Program-made: the position numbers and the translations under genes
Shown: one piece after another, positions 7,627 to 15,999 of the stretch
Layout of the letters: the number at the start of each line of letters is the position of its first letter
Position numbering within the stretch: position 1 is the first letter of the stretch
Notes under the pieces: model-generated
Databases searched by the model: none
Told to the model about the DNA's origin: nothing
Seen by the model: the letters and a program-made list of their open reading frames with translations, nothing else
Origin: Nocardia africana NBRC 100379
Lineage (GTDB): Bacteria > Actinomycetota > Actinomycetes > Mycobacteriales > Mycobacteriaceae
Direction of reading: 5' to 3'
DNA: 64,000 nt
Assembly: GCF_001612635.1 (NCBI RefSeq)
Contig: NZ_BDAV01000005.1
Span: 544,620-608,619, forward strand

Positions 7627-8841
7627 GTGATCGCCGATTTCACCGAGCACTGGCTGCTCTACTGCTCGATTCCGGTGATCGCCGCGTTCATCGGCTGGAC
7701 CACCAAACTCGTCGCCGTCGAAATGCTGTGCCGCCCGCTGGAATTCCGCGGCATCCCGCCCTGGCTCGGGTGGCAGGGCGTGATTCCGAAGGCAGCGCCG
7801 CGGATGGCGACGATCGCGGTGGACCTGATGTTCTCCCGGCTGATCGATCCGCAGGAGATCCTCGGTCGCATCGATGTCGCCGAGCTCACGACCACCCTGC
7901 GTGAACCGCTCGACGACGCCGTCGCACACACCGTCGACGAATTGATGATGCGCTACGAACCGCGGCTGTGGGTGACCATGCCGCAGTTCGCCCGCGAGGC
8001 GATGATCCGCCGCGTCCAGCGCGACGTCCCCGACCTCATCGACGAAATCGTCACCGACCTGCGGACCAACCTCGACCAGATCATGGATCTGCGGTCCATC
8101 GCCATCGACACCCTGGTCAACGACAAGGCACTGCTGGTGGAGATGGTGCGCCGGGTGGGCCATCACGAACTGCGCTTCATCGTGCGCTCCGGCCTGCTGT
8201 TCGGCACCCTGCTGGGCTTCGTGCAAATGATCACCTGGGCCTTCACCCACTCCTCGTGGCTGATGCCGCTGTTCGGCGGATTCACCGGCCTGGTCACCGA
8301 CTGGCTGGCGCTGCAGATGATCTTCCGGCCGGTGCGGCCGTGGCGGATCTTCGGCCGTATCGGCTGGCAGGGCCTGTTCCACAAGCGCCGCGAACAGGTC
8401 TGCATCGACTACGGCGATCTGATCGCCACGGAAATCCTCACCCCGGCCAAGATGCTCGAGGCGGTCCTCAACGGGGAGCGCTCGGATCGGCTGGCATCGA
8501 TTCTGGCGCGACGGATGGACGAATTCATCGATACGCAGTCCGCACCCGCGCGACCGCTGGTGATGCTGGTAGCCGGCGATTCCATCACCCGCGTCAAACG
8601 CGAGATCGTCCCCGAGATGCTGTCCTACATCCGCAGTGCCGCAGCCGGATTCGAGGATCACGCGATGCGCACGCTGGATCTGCGCAATCTGGTGATCGAG
8701 AAGACCCGCCAGCTCACCGACGACGAATACGAAGGGTTGCTGCGCCCGGCGTTCAAACAGGACGAGTGGAAACTGGTCGCCATCGGCGGTGTGCTCGGCT
8801 TCCTGGTGGGTGAATTGCAGGTGCACCTCCTGCTCAGCTGA
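7627..8841 (+). CDS. DUF445 family membrane-associated protein
   Basis: A 404-residue protein. The N-terminus LLYCSIPVIAAFIGWTTKLVAVEML is a membrane helix followed by PPWLGWQGVIPKAAPRMA, and the same pattern recurs around residue 210-245 (LMPLFGGFTGLVTDWLALQMIF, then RIGWQGLFHKRREQ). This double GW(T/L)...W.G.IP signature is DUF445. Between the copies are long amphipathic helices. A final hydrophobic helix is FLVGELQVHLLLS. Function is unknown; it probably sits on the inner membrane. The start is GTG 7627; a KstR-like box is located in the upstream gap. Confidence 0.78.
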   Translation: MIADFTEHWLLYCSIPVIAAFIGWTTKLVAVEMLCRPLEFRGIPPWLGWQGVIPKAAPRMATIAVDLMFSRLIDPQEILGRIDVAELTTTLREPLDDAVAHTVDELMMRYEPRLWVTMPQFAREAMIRRVQRDVPDLIDEIVTDLRTNLDQIMDLRSIAIDTLVNDKALLVEMVRRVGHHELRFIVRSGLLFGTLLGFVQMITWAFTHSSWLMPLFGGFTGLVTDWLALQMIFRPVRPWRIFGRIGWQGLFHKRREQVCIDYGDLIATEILTPAKMLEAVLNGERSDRLASILARRMDEFIDTQSAPARPLVMLVAGDSITRVKREIVPEMLSYIRSAAAGFEDHAMRTLDLRNLVIEKTRQLTDDEYEGLLRPAFKQDEWKLVAIGGVLGFLVGELQVHLLLS

Positions 8842-8931
8842 GGTTGCGCGCTCGCAGCGCGCTGACCTGCGGATTCGCGGTTGCGCGCCGCAATCGGCTA
8901 TTGTTTTTCTCGCACCGCCGCGAGGCGGGAT

Positions 8932-9007
8932 GCGGATGTAGCGCAGTTGGTAGCGCATCACCTTGCCAAGGTGAGGGTCGCGGGTTCGAATCCCGTCATC
9001 CGCTCCA
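8932..9007 (+). tRNA. tRNA-Gly (anticodon GCC)
   Basis: The acceptor GCGGATG pairs with CATCCGC, the anticodon stem TCACC pairs with GGTGA around loop TTGCCAA, and the T-arm is GCGGG-TTCGAAT-CCCGT. The anticodon is GCC. The discriminator T is followed by a genomically encoded CCA. Confidence 0.95.
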
Positions 9008-9289
9008 CGACAGTACCGGACCGCCCCGAAAGTACCGGATCGATAGCACCGATCCTTCTTCGACCGAGCGCATCCGAGGTCCACTTCCCTTCCTCGCTCG
9101 GCACGGGCGATCGCGCTGTCCCGTCCGCAGGCTCCCAGCAGCGGGCAGTCGCCCGCGGCCCGTCGGCGCCGTCTCTTTCGTAAAATCCTGTGCGCGTTCC
9201 GCATTCGACTCCGCCGGGGCACGACTCTGCCCGGCCGTCGTCTCGTCGAGACCGCGATGTTGCTCGTAGCACCCGCTCAGGAAGGACGC

Positions 9290-10195
9290 ATGTCCACCAC
9301 TACCGAATCCGCGCTGGACGATCTGTATGTGGCCATCGAGAAGACCGCGCGGCTGGCGAACGTCGCCTGCGCTCCGGACGCGGTGTGGCCGGTGCTGACC
9401 GCCTACGGCACGATGCTCACGCACTCGGTGATCTCTTTCCGGGTGGTCACCCAAGCCGGTCGTTCGGGAGACCTCGACTATCGCTTCCTCACGCTGCCGA
9501 AAGACATCGACCCGTACGACATCGCGCGTTCGAACGGGCTGATTCCGGCGACCGAACATCCGATCGGGTCACTGCTGGACCAGGTCCGCGAGCACTTCCC
9601 CGTGGACAGCTACGGCATCGATGTCGGCGTCGCCGGCGGCTTCAAGAAGATCTGGCCGTTCTTTCCCGCGGACGGCGTGCAGAACGTGTCGGACCTCGCC
9701 GCCCTCCCCTCCGTGCCTGCCGCTCTCGCCGGCCACGCCGAAATGTTCGCCCGGCACGGCCTGGCGGACAAGGTCGGCCTGCTCGGTATCGACTACCACG
9801 ACAAGACGATGAACCTGTACTTCCCCGGGCTTCCCGCCGATCACTTCGCGCCCGACGCCATCGCGTCGCTGCATCGGGATGCCGGATTTGCCGAACCCAG
9901 CGAGGATTTCCTCTCGCTCACCGCGAAGGCATTCGACATCTACGCCACGTTCGGCTGGGAATCGTCGCGGATCGAGCGCCTGTGCTTCCCGGTGATCACA
10001 CCGGATCCGGCCGCCCTCCCCGTCCCGATCGACCCGCACTTCCTCGAACTCGCCGACACGGTCCCGTTCGCCACGTACGAGCGCCGATTCACCTACGCCG
10101 CCACCTCGTCGCCCGACGGCGAATCCTACAAGTTCAGCTGGTTCTATCAGTGGCAGCCCAGGATCCTGGACAAGATGAAGACGTCCGACTCGTAG
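9290..10195 (+). CDS. CloQ/NphB-type (ABBA) aromatic prenyltransferase
   Basis: A 301-residue soluble protein, the usual length of bacterial ABBA prenyltransferases (NphB is about 307). The N-terminus DLYVAIEKTARLANVACAPD and the regions SVISFRVVTQAG, DYRFLTLP, DSYGIDVGVAGGFKKIWPFF, LLGIDYHDKTMNLYF and the C-terminal YKFSWFYQWQP match the family outline, with alternating strands and helices. These enzymes transfer a prenyl group (geranyl or dimethylallyl) to an aromatic acceptor without an Mg-binding DDxxD motif; none is seen here. The start ATG 9290 has GGAAGGA upstream. No polyketide or phenolic synthase lies next to it, so the acceptor is unknown. Confidence 0.8.
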   Translation: MSTTTESALDDLYVAIEKTARLANVACAPDAVWPVLTAYGTMLTHSVISFRVVTQAGRSGDLDYRFLTLPKDIDPYDIARSNGLIPATEHPIGSLLDQVREHFPVDSYGIDVGVAGGFKKIWPFFPADGVQNVSDLAALPSVPAALAGHAEMFARHGLADKVGLLGIDYHDKTMNLYFPGLPADHFAPDAIASLHRDAGFAEPSEDFLSLTAKAFDIYATFGWESSRIERLCFPVITPDPAALPVPIDPHFLELADTVPFATYERRFTYAATSSPDGESYKFSWFYQWQPRILDKMKTSDS

Positions 10196-10294
10196 CCGTT
10201 CTTCGGCTCGAATGTGCGGGACCGGGACCCGCAGCGGAACCCGGCCCCGCGGCCGGCCACCGGGTGTGGGTCGGCAGCCGACGGTCCTATCCCC

Positions 10295-11548
10295 CTAGGT
10301 GCGTCCGCCGCAGACGATATCGACAGCGCGCGTGAGGATGTCGAGTCCGTGATCCAACTCGAAATCCGTAATGGTCAGCGGTGGCAGGAGTTTCACGACC
10401 TCGTCGTTGGCGCCCGAGGTTTCCACGAGCAGGCCCTCCTCGAAGGCGACCCGGCTCACCTTGCCCGCCTCGGACGCGTCGTCGAAGACCAGGCCGTGCA
10501 CCAAACCGCGTCCCCGCGTGGACAATCCGCCCACCGCATCCGCCACGCGCGCCAGCCCGGCACGCACCCGCTCGCCGCGGGCCAGCGTGGCGAGCTCGAG
10601 CCGGTCGTCGCGCCAGTACTCCTCCAGCGCCACCCGCGCGGTGACGAACGCGGGATTATTACCGCGGAAGGTGCCGTTGTGCTCACCCGGCGCCCACTGG
10701 TCCAGTTCGCGTTTCATCAGCACCAGCGCCATCGGCAGGCCGTAGCCGCCGATGGACTTCGAGAGCGTGACGATATCGGGGGTGATGCCCGCGGTCTCGA
10801 AGGAGAAGAACGGCCCGGTCCGTCCGCAGCCCATCTGCACGTCGTCGACGATCAGCAGAATTCCGCGCGCGGCGACCAGTTCCGCGAGCCGGCGCAACCA
10901 TGCGGCGCCGGCGATGTTCACCCCACCCTCGCCCTGCACCGTCTCCACGATCACGGCCGCCGGTTTGTCCACCCCCGAGGACGTGTCGTCGAGCATCCGC
11001 TCGATCCACGCCAATTCGTCCACACCGCCCAGGTAGCCGTCGTAGGGCATCGGATGCACATGCGGCAGCGGCACACCCGCCCCCGCCCGCTTGGCGGCGT
11101 TGCCGGTGACGGCCAGCGCACCCAGCGTCATGCCGTGAAAGGCGTTGGTGAAGTTCACCACCGTGGCGCGCCCGGTGATCTTGCGGGCCAGCTTCAGTGC
11201 CGCCTCGACCGCGTTCGCCCCGGTCGGGCCGGGAAATTGAATCTTGTAGTCGAGTCCGCGCGGAACGAGGATCAGATCGCGCATCGCCTCGAGCAGGTCA
11301 CGCTTGGCGACCGTCGACATGTCCAGGCCGTGGATGAGCCCGTCGCGAGACAGATAGTCCAGCAGGGCCGCCTTCAGAATCGGATTGTTGTGCCCGTAGT
11401 TGAGCGCGCCGGCTCCGGCGAAGAAGTCGAGGTATTCACGGCCCTGCTCGTCGCGCAGCCAGGCGCCGCGGGCGGTGTCGAAGACCGTCGGCCAGACCCG
11501 GCAGTATCCGCGCACATCCGATTCCAGCGTTTCGAAAACGGTGGTCAT
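10295..11548 (-). CDS. ectB: Diaminobutyrate--2-oxoglutarate transaminase (EctB type)
   Basis: A 417-residue class III aminotransferase. It opens FETLESDVRGYCRVWPTVFD, typical of EctB, and contains YLDFFAGAGALNYGHNNP, PGPTGANAVEAALKLARK, NAFHGMTLGALAVTGN, VIVETVQGEGGVN, LLIVDDVQMGCGRTG and the PLP-lysine region VTLSKSIGGYGLPMA. The reaction makes L-2,4-diaminobutyrate from aspartate semialdehyde and glutamate, the first step of ectoine synthesis. ectA, ectC and ectD are not in the window on either side. It converges with the prenyltransferase gene. A palindrome at 11587-11614 lies about 40-65 bases upstream of the start and probably binds a regulator. Confidence 0.88.
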   Translation of the reverse strand: MTTVFETLESDVRGYCRVWPTVFDTARGAWLRDEQGREYLDFFAGAGALNYGHNNPILKAALLDYLSRDGLIHGLDMSTVAKRDLLEAMRDLILVPRGLDYKIQFPGPTGANAVEAALKLARKITGRATVVNFTNAFHGMTLGALAVTGNAAKRAGAGVPLPHVHPMPYDGYLGGVDELAWIERMLDDTSSGVDKPAAVIVETVQGEGGVNIAGAAWLRRLAELVAARGILLIVDDVQMGCGRTGPFFSFETAGITPDIVTLSKSIGGYGLPMALVLMKRELDQWAPGEHNGTFRGNNPAFVTARVALEEYWRDDRLELATLARGERVRAGLARVADAVGGLSTRGRGLVHGLVFDDASEAGKVSRVAFEEGLLVETSGANDEVVKLLPPLTITDFELDHGLDILTRAVDIVCGGRT

Positions 11549-11586
11549 AGGTGGTCCTCAGGGGCGGGAGCCACCGCGGCGACCCC

Positions 11587-11614
11587 AGTGTGAAACATGA
11601 CTGTTTCTAACACT
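11587..11614. promoter_or_regulatory. Palindromic operator upstream of ectB-type gene
   Basis: Arms GAAACA (11592-11597) and TGTTTC (11602-11607) flank TGAC, and outer arms AGTGT and ACACT extend the symmetry to 28 bases with one extra base on the right. Length and form resemble TetR- or MarR-type operators. It lies between ectB (minus) and the ABC exporter operon (plus), nearer to ectB. Confidence 0.45.
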
Positions 11615-11814
11615 GCGATGGAGGTCGCGGCAAGGTTTTACGCAAATCCATATCGACCCCGGCGTGCCGCGACGGGCGGGCGCGGCAACCGGCGAGCATC
11701 CGCGCGAGCCCGGCCGACGGGTGCGCCGACCATACCGACCGCCTGGACTCCCCCGCTCCGGTTCTCCGAAATTCGCTCGCCGACCGGGCGGCGACGTCGT
11801 ATTCTGGACAACTT

Positions 11815-12621
11815 GTGCGCGCACTCTCGGGGGTTTATTCACGTCTGTTCGGAGCCGGCTTCCGGCGGCAATGGAACTACCGGTCGGCCGTCTTCGCGGG
11901 CTTGGCCGCCAATATCGTGTTCGGCCTGATCCGCGCCGCGGTGATGGTCGCGGCCGCACGCTCCACGCCGGGCTTCGGCGGCTACACCGGTGCGTCGATC
12001 GGCGCCTACGTGTGGCTGTCCCAGGGCATGCTGGGCGCCCTGCGCGTGATGGGACCGCCGCACGACATCGCCGAACGCGTTCGCACCGGCGATGTGGCGG
12101 TCGATCTGCAGCGCCCCATCGACATTCAATTCTTCTACCTGGCAACCGATCTCGGCGGCTCGGCGTGCACGCTGGCGCTGCGCGGGCTGCCTTCGGTCGC
12201 CACCGGTTTGATCACGGCACAGCTGGTGCTGCCCGGCACGGTCGCACCGTATCTGCTCGGCGCCGTCAGTGTCGTTGCGGCCGTGACACTTTCACTGCTG
12301 CTGTTGTTCTCGGTGAGCCTGCTGGGATTCTGGCTGATCGAGACGCGCGGAATCCGGATGCTCTACCAGATCCTGTCCACGTTCCTCGCCGGTCTCTACG
12401 TCCCCGTCCACCTGTTTCCGGCACCGCTGGCCGCCGCCGCGCGGCTGACCCCGTTTCCCTGGCTGCTGCAGGGCCCGGTCGATGTGATGTCCGGCCGCGC
12501 AACGGGTTCGGCGGCGTGGTCGGTGATCGGCATGCAGGTGCTGTGGATCGTGATCGCGATCGGCATCGGCCGGGCCCTGGTCGCCGCGGGCCGGCGCAAA
12601 CTGGAGGTGCAGGGTGGCTGA
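11815..12621 (+). CDS. ABC-2 family transporter permease
   Basis: A 268-residue membrane protein with about six helices, such as SAVFAGLAANIVFGLIRAAVMVAA and TLSLLLLFSVSLLGFWLIE. The stretches YTGASIGAYVWLSQGML, RVRTGDVAVDLQRPIDIQFFYL and the C-terminal PVHLFPAPLAAAARLTPFPWLLQGPVDVM fit the ABC-2/DUF990-like export permeases that come in pairs with an ATPase. TATTCT at 11800-11805 is a good -10 element ten bases from GTG 11815, so the message is probably leaderless. It overlaps the next permease by eight bases. The exported substrate is unknown. Confidence 0.82.
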   Translation: MRALSGVYSRLFGAGFRRQWNYRSAVFAGLAANIVFGLIRAAVMVAAARSTPGFGGYTGASIGAYVWLSQGMLGALRVMGPPHDIAERVRTGDVAVDLQRPIDIQFFYLATDLGGSACTLALRGLPSVATGLITAQLVLPGTVAPYLLGAVSVVAAVTLSLLLLFSVSLLGFWLIETRGIRMLYQILSTFLAGLYVPVHLFPAPLAAAARLTPFPWLLQGPVDVMSGRATGSAAWSVIGMQVLWIVIAIGIGRALVAAGRRKLEVQGG

Positions 12622-13435
12622 GCTCGCACCCTACGGCAGCAGGCTCACACCCTATGTGGCCGTGCTGCGTTCGCGGATGCGCGCACAGCGCGCCTATCCG
12701 CTCTCCTTCGCCACCGACCTGTTCTCCTCCCTGCTGATCGGTCTGGTGGAATTCGCCGAGATGTGGTTGATCTACCACAACGTCACCGCCCTGGGCGGTC
12801 TGAATTCGACGCAGATGCTGCTGCTGTTCGGCCTGTCCAACCTGAGTTTCGCGCTGGCACAGATCGCCGTCGGCCACACCGACACCCTGGCGACCTACAT
12901 TCGGCTGGGCACCCTCGACGCCTTCCATCTGCGCCCCCAGCCCCTGCTGCTCCAACTGATCACCAGCGATGTGTCACTGCGGCGTCTGTCGCGGGCCACC
13001 GTCGCGGCGGTGGTCCTGACCGTCGGCCTGATCGGTAACGATATCGATTGGAGCGCTGCGCATATCGTGCTCGCGGTGAGCAGTGCACTGAGCGGGATCG
13101 CCATCTTCGCCGGGCTGTTCGTCTGCGCCGCGGGCCTGCAATTCCACCTGGTGGACGGTTCGGAACTCACCAACAGCTTCACCTACGGCGGATCCTTCGC
13201 CGCCCAGCAACCCGGTTCGGTGTTCTCCGGACCGCTGCGCGCGCTGTTCGGATTCGCGATCCCGGTGTCGTTCGTCGCCTATCTGCCCACGATCGCCCTG
13301 CTCGGCCTGCCCGGCCCGCGGTGGCTGCCCGCCGAGCTGGCCTGGTTCGGACCGCTTGCGGCGCTGTGGGTTTGGATAATGGCCTCGACGCTGTGGCGCA
13401 TCGGGGTGCGGCACTATCAGGGAGGGGGCGGATGA
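12614..13435 (+). CDS. ABC-2 family transporter permease (second subunit)
   Basis: A 273-residue membrane protein with about six helices. It begins with SRMRAQRAYPLSFATDLFSSLL and has VEFAEMWLIYHNVTALGGLN, LFGLSNLSFALAQIAVGHTDTLATYIRLGTLDAFHLRPQP and a final PRWLPAELAWFGPLAALWVWIM. The RLGTLDAFHLRP segment matches the coupling region of the first permease (RTGDVAVDLQRP), as expected for a heterodimer. The start GTG overlaps the first permease; the stop overlaps the ATPase start (ATGA). Confidence 0.82.
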   Translation: MAELAPYGSRLTPYVAVLRSRMRAQRAYPLSFATDLFSSLLIGLVEFAEMWLIYHNVTALGGLNSTQMLLLFGLSNLSFALAQIAVGHTDTLATYIRLGTLDAFHLRPQPLLLQLITSDVSLRRLSRATVAAVVLTVGLIGNDIDWSAAHIVLAVSSALSGIAIFAGLFVCAAGLQFHLVDGSELTNSFTYGGSFAAQQPGSVFSGPLRALFGFAIPVSFVAYLPTIALLGLPGPRWLPAELAWFGPLAALWVWIMASTLWRIGVRHYQGGGG

Positions 13436-14601
13436 ACACCGTCGACGTATCGGATCTGACCCGGCAATTCGTGCTCCGGCGCCGCTCGCGGGGCCGCCGC
13501 AGACGCGTACGCGAGGTGCTGACCGCGGTGGATTCGATGAGCTTTCGCATCGAATCCGGTTCGGCGGTCGGCTATATCGGCGCCAACGGAGCCGGCAAAT
13601 CCACCACGATCAAGATGCTCACCGGCATCCTCGTGCCGACCTCGGGCACGGTGCGCACCTGCGGGCTGGATCCGGTGCGCCGGCGGCGCGAACTGGCCGG
13701 CCGGATCGGCGTGGTGTTCGGTCAGCGGTCACAGCTGTGGTGGGATCTGCCGCTGCGCGAATCGTTCACGATCCTTGCCGCGATCCATCGCCTGGAACCG
13801 GTCGCGGCGCGCCGCCGCACGGACGAACTCGTCGAACAGCTCGAGATGGCGCATACCCTCGACACCCCGGTCCGTCAGCTCTCCCTCGGCCAGCGCATGC
13901 GCGCCGAAATCGCCGCGGCGCTGCTGCATCGCCCGGAGCTGCTGATTCTCGACGAGCCGACCATCGGCCTCGATGTGCTGTCCAAACAGCGGCTGCGGGA
14001 GTTCCTGCGCCGGGAGCGGGCGGACAGCGGCACCACCCTGCTGCTGACCACCCACGATATGGGCGATATCGAACGCCTCTGTGAACGAGTGCTGGTGGTC
14101 GACCACGGCCGTCTCGCCTACGACGGCACGCTGCCGGGACTGGCGCGAACCGTCGGCGCGCGGCGGGTCCTGGTCGTCGATCTGGCCCGTCCCAGCGGCG
14201 ATCTCACCGGCCTCGCGGGGGCGACACTGCTGGCGGCCGAGGCCGACGGCATGCGGCAGCGGCTGGCGTTCGATCCCGAAATCACCACCGCCGCCCAGCT
14301 TCTCGCCGCCATCTCGAACCGGGTCGAGGTGCGCGACCTGTCCATCGAGGAACCCGATATCGAGGATGTGGTGCGCCGCATCTACTCCGCCGGAGACGGC
14401 ACTGCCCCGGCGCCGTCGGACGCCGGGGCAGTGGCCCGGGGCGCGACCCCCGGGGACGAGGCGGAATCAGCCGCCGAACGACCCGGTGAACAGGGTGTGC
14501 ACAACGCCGCTGAGGGCGGCACTGCCGGTGTCGAGAAGGCCGTTCAGCGCGGCGCTACCGGTGTCGATGATGACCGGAATCATGCTTCTACCTCTCTCTA
14601 G
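13432..14601 (+). CDS. ABC-2 type transporter ATP-binding protein with unusual C-terminal extension
   Basis: The 389-residue frame has Walker A GANGAGKSTT, Q-loop VVFGQRSQLWWDLPLRESF, signature QLSLGQRMRAEIAAALLH, Walker B LLILDEPTIGLDV and the H-loop TTHD. This is a multidrug/polysaccharide-type exporter ATPase that pairs with the two upstream permeases. Family proteins end near residue 325, after EPDIEDVVRRIY. Here the frame has no stop at that point. It runs through a perfect hairpin at 14401-14432 and on through 57 low-complexity codons antisense to the 38-residue peptide gene. Either a stop codon was lost or the extension is real; the ATPase core itself is certain. Confidence 0.9.
   Translation: MNTVDVSDLTRQFVLRRRSRGRRRRVREVLTAVDSMSFRIESGSAVGYIGANGAGKSTTIKMLTGILVPTSGTVRTCGLDPVRRRRELAGRIGVVFGQRSQLWWDLPLRESFTILAAIHRLEPVAARRRTDELVEQLEMAHTLDTPVRQLSLGQRMRAEIAAALLHRPELLILDEPTIGLDVLSKQRLREFLRRERADSGTTLLLTTHDMGDIERLCERVLVVDHGRLAYDGTLPGLARTVGARRVLVVDLARPSGDLTGLAGATLLAAEADGMRQRLAFDPEITTAAQLLAAISNRVEVRDLSIEEPDIEDVVRRIYSAGDGTAPAPSDAGAVARGATPGDEAESAAERPGEQGVHNAAEGGTAGVEKAVQRGATGVDDDRNHASTSL
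14401..14432. terminator. Perfect 12-bp hairpin inside the end of the ABC ATPase frame
   Basis: ACTGCCCCGGCG (14401-14412) is fully complementary to 14421-14432 around CCGTCGGA. It stands between the ATPase core and the minus-strand micro-peptide stop at 14467, so it could end both convergent transcripts. It lies inside the ATPase open frame, which is unusual for a terminator. Confidence 0.6.
14467..14583 (-). CDS. 38-residue hydrophobic repeat peptide
   Basis: ATG 14583 has GAGAGAGGTAGAAG upstream, and the frame ends at TGA 14467. The peptide contains a tandem repeat: IIDTGSAALNG followed by LLDTGSAALSG, then VVHTLFTGSFGG. It is hydrophobic and small, with no cysteine and no charged residue except Asp and His. 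The hairpin at 14401-14432 is downstream on this strand. It resembles the 21-residue peptide at 3767-3832 in size, strand context and GSAA motif. It may be membrane-associated or secreted. No known family is recognised. Confidence 0.5.
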   Translation of the reverse strand: MIPVIIDTGSAALNGLLDTGSAALSGVVHTLFTGSFGG

Positions 14602-14761
14602 GGGGCATAGGCCGTCGATCCCCGTGCCGGGCGATCGACCAGAACCCACCCTGCTGGCCGGAACTTAATCGCCGCTGGCCGATAGCTGAGAGAGATGTAA
14701 GAGCCACTGTGTGGAGTGTCTCCGTAACGAAAACGAGTGCGGTGCCGATGGGAAATCGACT

Positions 14762-15091
14762 CTAGCGCTTGTCGTCTGGGCGATTGCTGTCCGCCGAGTA
14801 CAAGCTGACCTCACCGCCCTCGCCGAGAAACGCGTTGACCAGCATGATCCGCTCGGCCTGCATGGCGTCGGCGTCCGGTGCGGCGGTGGTGATCGAAATC
14901 TGCGGGATGGCAGCCCAATTCACGACATAGCGCTCCGGCGGACCCGCCGCGCCGGAGACGTGCGCCAAACGGAAGACCGAGACCGTGCGACGCTCCATCA
15001 GATCTCGCACCACCTCGGCGATCCGCTCGGGATCTTCCAGAGCGAACAGGAAGCCGAAGGTCAGCTCCGGCGAAGAGACATAGGCGGGCAC
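14762..15091 (-). CDS. Conserved hypothetical, 109 residues
   Basis: A compact soluble protein from GTG 15091: ELTFGFLFALEDPERIAEVVRDLMERRTVSVFRLAHVS, then RYVVNWAAIPQISITTAAPDADAMQAERIMLVNAF. The helix-strand pattern and codon use look real, but I recognise no family. The ribosome site is weak. It is divergent from the DUF4254 gene and upstream of the micro-peptide gene. Confidence 0.5.
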   Translation of the reverse strand: MPAYVSSPELTFGFLFALEDPERIAEVVRDLMERRTVSVFRLAHVSGAAGPPERYVVNWAAIPQISITTAAPDADAMQAERIMLVNAFLGEGGEVSLYSADSNRPDDKR

Positions 15092-15450
15092 AAATCTTCA
15101 GGCTAGCCACCCGTGACCGGTCGCGCAGGCGCCGCGCCGCCGATGGTGGATCTTCGCGATCATGTGATCCCCGCGTGATGCGTATAACGATTGTCCGGCA
15201 CCTTGGGTGTTCGGCGCGTCAACCGTTGCATGCCAAGTCGGGACACGCTTTCCTGAATATGTCCCCGCATTCGGACACGTCTTTCGCATCGTCGCGGATA
15301 TCCCGGTTCGTACCACCCGTGAGCAGTGCGACCGCACGGCCGGCGTCCGATTCCGCGGGACTACGCCGGAGCCGAGGGGAGCCCCTCCCCGAAAACCTCC
15401 TCGGCCCTGGCGTAACCAGATTCCGACCGCTGAGACGAGGGTGGGAGACG
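15092..15450. other. Intergenic region before the DUF4254 gene
   Basis: This 359-base gap holds the divergent promoters of the 109-residue hypothetical and the DUF4254 gene. A palindrome GATCATGTGATC is at 15158-15169. Its 3' part is open in frame with DUF4254, but the residues there are not protein-like. No RNA gene is seen. Confidence 0.4.
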
Positions 15451-15993
15451 ATGGCGACCGCATACGCCGGTGACAACGACGCGACCGGCGCACTTCCGTC
15501 GGTATCCGCACTGCTGCGCGCATTCCGGTCCACGACGCCACCGCCCGGCGACCATCCCGTACTCGAGGTGGCCCGGCAGCTGGTCCACTGCCACGAACTA
15601 CGCCGGCACGCCTACCGGGAGGCGCAGGCGCCGAAGGCGTCGAGCGCGCGCGTGGCCGGCGCCAGCCGCCTGGTCGACCAGATCGACCGCGAACGCACCC
15701 GGCTGGTCGAATGCATCGATGTCTGGGTGGCCGACAACATCGCCCATCGTGAGGGCGCCTCGCTGCACACCGAAACCCTCGGTGCGGTCATCGACCGGAT
15801 GGCCGGAAAATGGGTCGCCGCCCACCATGCGCTCGGACTGCCCGCCTCGAACTATCCGGCGGACGAGCTCCCCACCGCCACACCGGACGGCGAGGCACAC
15901 CTGCACTGGGTGCGCCTCGCCGAACTGGCCGACGGCTACAAGGATCTGATCACCGATATCGCCGAACACCGGCGCCGGCTGCCGGTGTTCTGA
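15451..15993 (+). CDS. DUF4254 domain protein
   Basis: A 180-residue helical protein. The pattern VDQIDRERTRLVECIDVWVADN, followed by SLHTETLGAVIDRMAGKWVAAHHAL and LHWVRLAELADGYKDLITDI, is DUF4254, a family known next to lipopolysaccharide or glycan genes in other phyla and common in actinobacteria. Its function is unknown. ATG 15451 follows GGGTGGGAG. The gene converges with the desaturase operon seven bases away. Confidence 0.72.
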   Translation: MATAYAGDNDATGALPSVSALLRAFRSTTPPPGDHPVLEVARQLVHCHELRRHAYREAQAPKASSARVAGASRLVDQIDRERTRLVECIDVWVADNIAHREGASLHTETLGAVIDRMAGKWVAAHHALGLPASNYPADELPTATPDGEAHLHWVRLAELADGYKDLITDIAEHRRRLPVF

Positions 15994-15999
15994 CTCCGC

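Noticed and set aside
10295..11548. Search for an ectABCD operon around ectB
   Set aside because: No acetyltransferase (ectA), ectoine synthase (ectC) or hydroxylase (ectD) frame is found on either side.
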